This document shows, in pieces, positions 57,651 through 64,000 of a stretch of DNA of 64,000 nt. Under the pieces are notes generated by a model that worked only from the letters and a program-made list of their open reading frames with translations, did no database searches and was not told the DNA's origin. The DNA comes from Escallonia rubra (Eukaryota > Streptophyta > Magnoliopsida > Escalloniales > Escalloniaceae): NCBI GenBank assembly GCA_033065855.1, contig JAVXUO010002044.1:62001-126000 (forward strand), read 5' to 3'. Both the position numbers and the translations under genes were made by a program. Position 1 is the first letter of the stretch. Every line of letters begins with the position of its first letter.

Positions 57651-58639
57651 GGTCATTGGCCTACTTTTTCAAGGATCTCAGCTTTTTCTCCTAGAGCTTT
57701 TATACCATTTCTCCTTGAAATGGTGTATCACCTCTTAAGAGAAACTAGCCTTCATATTTTACTTTAAAAAAAGTTTGTCTCTTCCATTATGGATCCTTTG
57801 CAGTGTGTTCTCGAGTCGCCAAGACAAGCAAACTCGCGAGGTATATTTATAGCTTTCTAGTCTAGTTTAGTAGTCTAGAATCATCTCCCATTTCCAGCGA
57901 ACACATTTTATTTCTGGTGCAAAAATTATAAAAAGATTCATTTTCAATTTCTTAGTTCAAGTCTAAGACTTGAAGTGTATGTCGCTTCCTGTAGGACCAG
58001 AGTCAAACTACTATGATTTTGATTCCGGTTTGCCCGACTGGATACGTTGGCCATTCAACCATTGTTGTTGAATTCAAGCTAAGAATATAGAAATAAACTT
58101 AGAATTAAATGTTTTATTTCATATTTATGTTATGTGGTAAAAAAGGCTAAAAACCAATAAAAATGAAGTAGTGACCAAAAGGGTATGATGAGGGCCTAAC
58201 ACGTAATATAACTTAGTCTTGAGCCTATTTCTCTGTTTTTGATAGATTGGTTAGTCGTTGGACACCATAGAGTCATTTTTTTTAAGTTTTACTTATTTCC
58301 TTTATTATAAATAAATAAGATAGCAACTCCCTAAAATTTATTCTAGAAATTTTTTGGAGGGGTTTGATACAGTGGGGACGCTGGGTAAGCGCCAACTTCT
58401 TTGAATACGGCTCCGCTACTTCCCACTTGGATGTGACTATTCATGAATAAACATTAATAGAATGGATGTGACTATTCATGAATATACATTAATAGAAATC
58501 CAAAGGCTAAAATGAACAAATAACTCACCGGGTGTTGTCAACCGTTGAAGCTCTCCCAATAGGCCCCCATCGTGGCCCCAACTCGCTTTTCCCAGTAGTT
58601 CCACACGTACATCACTGGCTCGGTCTCATCAGTATGCCT

Positions 58640-59375
58640 CTCCACCAATCATGGGGCACGCGAACCCAAAACATCAAAAGCCCAAACCTGTAAAGGAAGA
58701 TAAATTGTGAGAAAAATGTCTAATGCGTAGATTAGAATAATCAAAAGGCATTAAAGACCGGAGACATAATTCCTAGACATCAAGCACCCCTTAAAGCTCG
58801 AGGACTGCTCCCTTCATATCGCGCCCATCGAGTGGTATAGATGAGCCATGGCGGGAAAACACAGTCGTACTCCCCTATCTCTCAAACCTCCTCTAGAGTT
58901 TGATAACACCAAAACGGCACTGAGCCGTCTATGTTTCTGAATAATATCTCCCCCAAGATGTATAGAAAGAACCCTCGAACATTTTAACTGATAGATGCCT
59001 AATCAACATCCTCCAGAGTCATACCCTCGTAGTGGGAACAAAGGGTACCAAGCAAAATGGAACCGCCCTTTTTGTAGGACGACTCTAACCAAGCAACCGG
59101 ACCACGAAGTCACGGTCCTTGTTGAGATCATAGGCCCAGGTGACACGCCTCCCTCGAATGCGAATACTCAGGATATTCTCAAAGTCGTAGAGGGTAAGCG
59201 TGGCCTCCCCGAACAGTAAATGGAACGTGTTGGTGGAATCCCAGCAACGCTCCGCCAAGCACAAGAGATGTTTTTTACTCCTGGTAAAAGCATGTAACTC
59301 ATTCAGAAAAAGGTCAAAACCAGTCTCGACTATCTTATTCTCTACTGAAATTGGCACCTTTGACCACCATCCCAT
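58640..59375 (-). pseudogene. Plant mobile domain (PMD) protein fragment
   Basis: Reading from the ATG at 59375: HLLCLAERCWDSTNTFHLLF then GEATLTLYDFENILSIRIRG, the PMD signature (LAERWWDTTHTFHFPFGE...TL.DF..I.GL). In another frame farther on: RGFFLYILGEILFRNIDGSV, then EIGEYDCVFPPWLIYTTRWA, matching the second half of the domain. It has several stops and frame changes. PMD proteins are the aminotransferase-like or MAIN-like group found in hosts and in Ty3/gypsy and MULE elements. It lies just after the LTR ending at 58371 and on the opposite strand, so it may be an extra antisense ORF of that retrotransposon. Confidence 0.75.
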
Positions 59376-59399
59376 ACCAAATTAGTGGAACACCTAAAG

Positions 59400-60460
59400 C
59401 GGACGTTCGTGGGAAGGGCTTGCACAAAATCAAAAGAAAAGGAGAAAAAGTTAAGAGCCATCTGATTTGTGCATGGGATGCATGAAAAATAAGATAGGAA
59501 ACTATCGTGGGCCCTACTTTGCATGGGAGGGACTAGTACATGAAAAAAGTGTGTTTAAGTGTGTTTGTAATTGGAAGGTAATTGTTAGAAAACATACCTC
59601 ATCGAAAAAAAAGTGGTGGCTAAGATGTGCTTCTTCATCCAAGTGAGAATGCGATGATCATCCATCTAAGTGTTTGATCATCCTTCGAGCCCACTTATAG
59701 TACATAGGACTTCCATTGCTATAACAGAAATTGGGGAAGAATATAGAGGGATTCTAAGAGTTTATAGAGAAGAAGTGTAAATAAGGTAGGATTTGAGGGA
59801 GAGAAGTCCTCCTGAAGATGAATTCAAGAGAGAGAGTGAATGAATTGTGATTGAAGTGTGAAAAAATCCTAAATATCGCGCCGAAATCAAAATCGATAAA
59901 CTGGCCGGTTCTTCATTTAATTCTGTCAAACCTCATGGATAACATGTCGTCTTTTGACACTTTAGTTTGTCAAAATTCAAACCCTTTAACTAACCTGTCG
60001 ATTTTTGATATGATATTTTGATTCATACTATTCTCTGACTAATCGACCAGTTTTTTTATCTTAGAAAAAATTAAAAAAGAGAAGGAAGAAAAAGTTTTAC
60101 AAGCTTGTTTGAAGTATATATTTGCATATCCTTGTGTGCCCGTGTGCTTGTGTGCCTTGCGTATTTTTCCTGCTCATGTATTTTGCATGATACTCAGCTA
60201 AACCACCTAAGGTGCTTTATCCAGTATTTGTGTGCTTGCCTGTGCAAATTTCTTACCTTATCTTTCGATTGTTTTCCAATCCGATTACTCGAATTTGTTG
60301 CTCAGCTCAACGATTTTTTACGGTGTAAGGCCTGTGCAAGATCCCATGTTTTGTTAGTAAAAGTAATATTTTTTCATATAAATTGAATTGATATGTTCGG
60401 CAGTCAATGACAGGCTGTCTTTGTGACATTGTTCGCTTTGACTTTTAGTGAAATTTTTAG
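59400..60460. other. Spacer, nothing recognised
   Basis: AT-rich sequence. Possible upstream remnants of the PMD gene up to about 59530, then no coding signal. Confidence 0.4.
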
Positions 60461-60469
60461 GACTTTCAT

Positions 60470-60893
60470 ATATCCAAGCGACCAACCGCTTCAACGTGTT
60501 GTTGGCTCCGGCTCTTGGATGTACACCAATGTTCCTAAGTGACCAACCGCTTTGACGCGTTGTTGGTTCCGGCTCTTGGACATATTTCAGTGTTCCTAAG
60601 CGATCAACTGTTTTAACACGTTGTTGGCTCTGGCTCTTAGGTTCACCCTTTCCATATCCAAGCGACCAACCGTTTTGACACATTATTGGCTCTGGCTCTT
60701 GGATGTATTCCAGTGTTCCTAAGGGACCAACCGTTTTGACATGTAGTTGGCTTCTGCTCTTGGATATATTCTAGTGTTTCTAAGCGACCAACCGCTTCGA
60801 CGCATTGTTGGCTCTGGCTCTTAGGCTCACCCTTTCCTTATGGCTAAGCGACCAACCACTTCAACGCGTTGTTGGATCGAGCTCTTAGTCATA
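60470..60893. repeat. Minisatellite, about 60-bp unit, seven copies
   Basis: The unit reads AAGCGACCAACCGCTTCAAC, then GCGTTGTTGGCTCTGGCTCT, then TGGATGTAT or TAGGCTCACCC variants. Copies lie near 60476, 60537, 60598, 60660, 60721, 60782 and 60845. There are two alternating ends of the unit, which suggests a dimer higher-order pattern in part. It abuts the LTR at 60901. Confidence 0.85.
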
Positions 60894-60900
60894 AGCTTCC

Positions 60901-63171
60901 TGTCACACCCCCGGAAGGGGAAGTGCAACGCTAAACAGGCTAGTTAACACATATACCTCAAGGATAAACAGAGCTTTACTACAACCTCAAAAGAGGCAAC
61001 GGAAGTATACTTAAACATTACAGTCGTCCATAAGTGGAAAGACTGAACATAACATTATATTACAGACCACCTCTCTTCTATACAAGTACTACACTCCAAA
61101 ATAAACGAAGAACAACGAAAACGTTGCTCACCCAGCTTAATACTCTTGAGTCTCCCCGAGGTAATCCTCTTCGTCCCTTGGCAGATACTCCGACTCCGAA
61201 CCTAGGAAAAAAAAGTATCGGGAATGGGTCAGCCTAATGGCTCAGTAGGGTATCCGGTGCTTTTAAGTCTAAACATGACTTGATCATATTATGTATAGTT
61301 AGTATGAACATGCAAGTCACTTGAACATATGATACCTACGTACTTAAGAATAATTTAACATATCGAGTAACACATGCAAGCATCTGCTCACAGTTGTCTT
61401 CAAAAGAAACGAGAATAACATATCGAGCAAGATTTGAAATCTTGTAGAACATACACGAGAATGACAAGCAAGACCTAAATATTAACTTGATCTCGCCAAG
61501 AATAACCAAACAGTACAAAAAGTTCAAGACAAATATAAGCCAAGTACGAGAATATCAATATGCAAATATGCCCCTCATGCACGAGCCAACCTTCCCTGAG
61601 TGCGAGAGACTTTTCGTATCGCAACCAACTGATGTAGCGGGTTCGATAGAAGAAGTCCAACGTCATCACAGGCACGCCAATAATTCCTTTCGAGAATTAG
61701 TACGCATAGCTAGTGCGCACTATCAAGACATGAACGAGAACGAGAACCCTGGCCGGATAACTTCCAACCCCGGCAAATAACACTCTCAACTCACTTTTTT
61801 CCTCCTCCTTCACGTGATATGCATAATCATGTACATACGTCAACATGAATGTCATCAAGTACTTCAAAAGAGGTTTAATCCCCTGTCGAGTCATATTTAC
61901 CGTATTATCAACAATACATGCCAAACATGTAACCTAATCTGCCCAGTATTTCAAATGGCAGCAGGAGTAGTCTGTACTCCGAAAATCATAACAATTTAAT
62001 TACAAGGATTCTACAGTTAAACTATATATTTATGAAAACTAGACTTAAAGATATACATCCCAGTATTTTTCTTGACACGAAAATATTGTTTTAAGATCGT
62101 ATTAATCCCTTTAAAAAGACAAACTTCAGAATCTGCCTAGCAACAGTTTCACAAGATAGGTTCCAAGCCACGAATTTAAACCATAGCAATAGTACTTGAA
62201 ATAATCTGAAATTTGGTATGTATACTCTATACATGTACTAGTGTAACATATAAAATAACCAAGTCCATATCTTAACTAAAAGTATACATTTCTAAGCATC
62301 AAAAGTACTCTAATTCCATGACTGTACAGTTTAACAGAATAGGTTTCAATCCACGAATTTTAAACCATAGTAATAGTGCTTGAAATAATCTGATATTTTG
62401 TGTGTATACTCTACACATGTATTAGTACAACATATAAAATAACCAAACCCATATATCAACTAAAACCAAACATTTCTAGGCACCAAAGTTATTTCATTTT
62501 CATGACTGTTTTGCAGGTTTTGAACATATCTCTCTCTTAAGACCATTACAAGCAAGTTTATAAGTATTCCACTACTCATAATACTTCTCTAACATGCTTT
62601 AAAACCTAAAAGAACAAGATAACCTACCAAGAAAATTAAGCTCAAGCCAATAGGAGAAAGTTGATGCAAATCCCCCTCCTTTACTTTTCCTTTTCTTCTT
62701 CTCTTCTTCCTTTCTCTATTTTCTTTTCTTTTCTTCCTTCTTCTTTCTCTCTTTTCTTTTCCCACTCTTTCCCTTCTCTTTGTTTCTCTTGGCCGAATGG
62801 TGCTCTTCCCTTCCACCTTCTCTTTTGTTTCTAAATTATCCACTTAACTTCTCTTCCCATTTTTTTATTCTTTCCTTTGATTACTCACCACCAAACATAG
62901 GTGGCACACCAAAATGCTATTAATCCCACACCCCTTCACGTGACCCTTTATAGCTAACTTAGGGTATTTTAAAATTGACCCCAAAGTTTTGCATAGTTAC
63001 TTTTTTTTAACCCCCAAAGTTTTACATAATTATATTTTTGGGCCACAACTTAATTTCAATATTCATTTTATGTAGACAACTAATATAACACGATCATATT
63101 ATTTCAGTCAAAATTAAATATGTTTAATCTTAATCAAATGATTAGAAGCTAATTAAGATCGGGGCTTCACA
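60901..63171 (-). mobile_element. 3' LTR of a Ty3/gypsy chromovirus (Tekay/Del-like), 2271 bp
   Basis: The + strand runs TGTCACACCCCCGG...GGGGCTTCACA; on the minus strand TGTGAAGCCCC...GGTGTGACA, so TG...CA ends. A polypurine tract stands just inside (63172-63188), next to integrase coding, which makes this the 3' LTR of a minus-strand element. The outer 5 bp are CTTCC (60896-60900), whose partner would be outside the window. A direct duplication of about 180 bp lies inside (near 62140-62320 and 62330-62500, both with CACGAATTTAAACCATAG-like and ATTCCATGACTGT-like phrases). Confidence 0.85.
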
Positions 63172-63188
63172 CTCTCCCCTCCTTAAAA
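63172..63188 (-). promoter_or_regulatory. Polypurine tract of the chromovirus
   Basis: The minus strand reads TTTTAAGGAGGGGAGAG immediately before the LTR start TGTGAAG. It is the expected primer for plus-strand DNA synthesis in LTR retrotransposons. Confidence 0.8.
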
Positions 63189-63215
63189 GAATTTAGTCCC
63201 TAAATTCATACCTGA

Positions 63216-64000
63216 TCACGTGAACAAGTGCGGGTACTTTGACCTAATCTCATCTTCACGCTCCCAGGTAGCTTCTTCAATATCATGGTATTGCCATTTG
63301 ACCTTAACCAATGGAATGACCTTATTCCTCGATACCTGATCCCGACGATCCAAAATCTCCACCGGCTGCTCAACGTAAAACATATCTGCTTCTATGTGAA
63401 CCGGGTGATCGTACAACACGTGTGATGGATCTGGCTGATATTTACGCAACATAGATACATGAAAGACATTATGTATCCCAGATAATGAAGGTGGCAAAAC
63501 AACCCGATACGCTAGATTACCAACCCATTCCAAAATCTTATAAGGCCTAACAAACCTCGGAGATAGCTTACCTTTTTTACCGAATCTCATGACTCCTTTC
63601 GTTGGAGAAATTTTAATAAAAACAAAGTCTCCCACCGTAAATTCCAAACCATGTCGATGAGTGTCGGCATAGCTTTTTTGTCTACGCTGTGCTGTACGGA
63701 TACGTTGTTGAATTACTTGTATCTTATCAGTGGTTTCACGAATAATATCAGATTTGATAAGCTTACCTTCCCCAACCTCTGACCAACAAACTGGAGATCT
63801 ACATTTTCTTCCATATAACGCCTCATAAGGAGCCATATCGATACTAGAATGGTAGCTGTTATTATGGTGAAAGGCTGTACTCAAGGCCAACTGTGTACCC
63901 ATAGCTTTCTGAAAAGTTTGCCAAAATCGAGAAGTAAAATGTGGATCCCTGTCGGAAACAATACTAACAGGAACTCCATGCAAACGAACTATCTCATCGA
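63216..64000 (-). pseudogene. Integrase C-terminal part with chromodomain; catalytic region deleted
   Basis: The open frame runs off the right edge ([19 protein letters not shown] upstream). The second catalytic Asp is in SIVSDRDP. Then STAFH is joined directly to [20 protein letters not shown]. In relatives about 40-45 residues lie between these blocks, including the QSER segment with the catalytic Glu, so an in-frame deletion has removed the third catalytic residue. The C-terminal part is intact: [50 protein letters not shown], and a chromodomain ([20 protein letters not shown] ... [14 protein letters not shown]). The chromodomain directs insertion to heterochromatin in this group. This copy cannot code for active integrase. 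Confidence 0.9.

Larger units (their letters stand above)
49303..58371 (+). mobile_element. Retrotransposon LTR (about 1.34 kb net) carrying nested insertions
   Basis: Starts TGTAGATACCCTATTTTTG and ends GGGGTTTGATACA, TG...CA ends of a kind common in the Tat lineage. It is followed by GTGGGGACGCTGG, a possible primer site that I cannot match to a tRNA. The LTR is split at 49755/57484 by the MULE-type element. A TATA box CTATAAATAG lies at 57641-57650 and an R-U5-like region follows, so it reads on the + strand. The right half is whole; no second LTR is in the window. Lineage is inference. Confidence 0.6.

Noticed and set aside
60470-60893. CRISPR-like array of direct repeats
   Set aside because: The units are contiguous tandem repeats without unique spacers, and the window is a plant chromosome.

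Overview
This is a piece of a nuclear plant chromosome, almost certainly a core eudicot. The evidence is split genes with GT-AG introns, a PLS-DYW pentatricopeptide (PPR) gene, an mTERF gene, a gibberellin-pathway P450, and a heavy load of plant-type LINE, Mutator-like (MULE) and Ty3/gypsy elements with large AT-rich spacers. The species cannot be fixed from the sequence.

Host genes, left to right: (1) an intronless PPR-DYW editing-factor-like gene (519-2591, +); (2) a small single-pass membrane-protein ORF behind a splice acceptor (5768-5938, +, unrecognised); (3) an eight-exon circularly permuted GTPase of the mitochondrial DAR GTPase 2 / SIN2 type (17244-26296, -); (4) an intronless mTERF protein close to mTERF4 / BSM / RUGOSA2 (37053-38561, -); (5) an eight-exon CYP88A ent-kaurenoic acid oxidase (42311-48086, -). 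I rebuilt the exons of genes 3 and 5 by hand from splice sites and reading phase. Genes 1, 3 and 4 are all expected to act in organelles; gene 5 makes GA12. They are not an operon and only share a neighbourhood.

Transposable elements fill the rest. A 1.15 kb MULE-type element (3066-4213) has a perfect 9-bp target duplication. A 156-bp fold-back element made of four hairpins sits just upstream of gene 2. A decayed LINE (about 6960-15649) is interrupted by a 2.58 kb solo LTR (9495-12071, duplication AATAT). An hAT-like element (20142-21196) splits one copy of a tandem duplication inside the last intron of SIN2. A complete 5.85 kb MULE (27211-33055, perfect 9-bp duplication) is inserted in a LINE remnant; it carries a broken mudrA-like transposase and, convergent to it, an intact ORF with a GRF-type zinc finger and a C-terminal membrane segment. 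From 49.3 to 58.4 kb three insertions are stacked: an LTR, interrupted by a non-autonomous MULE, interrupted by a 6.2 kb LINE with an 18-bp duplication. An antisense plant-mobile-domain pseudogene follows that LTR. The right edge holds the LTR and integrase-chromodomain end of a Tekay/Del-like chromovirus whose integrase has lost its catalytic glutamate region.

The most unusual observations are the two-gene MULE with its telobox-rich minisatellite leader, the four-hairpin fold-back element, the empty-site record of the hAT-like insertion, and the P450 intron-1 donor that runs directly into a CT microsatellite.
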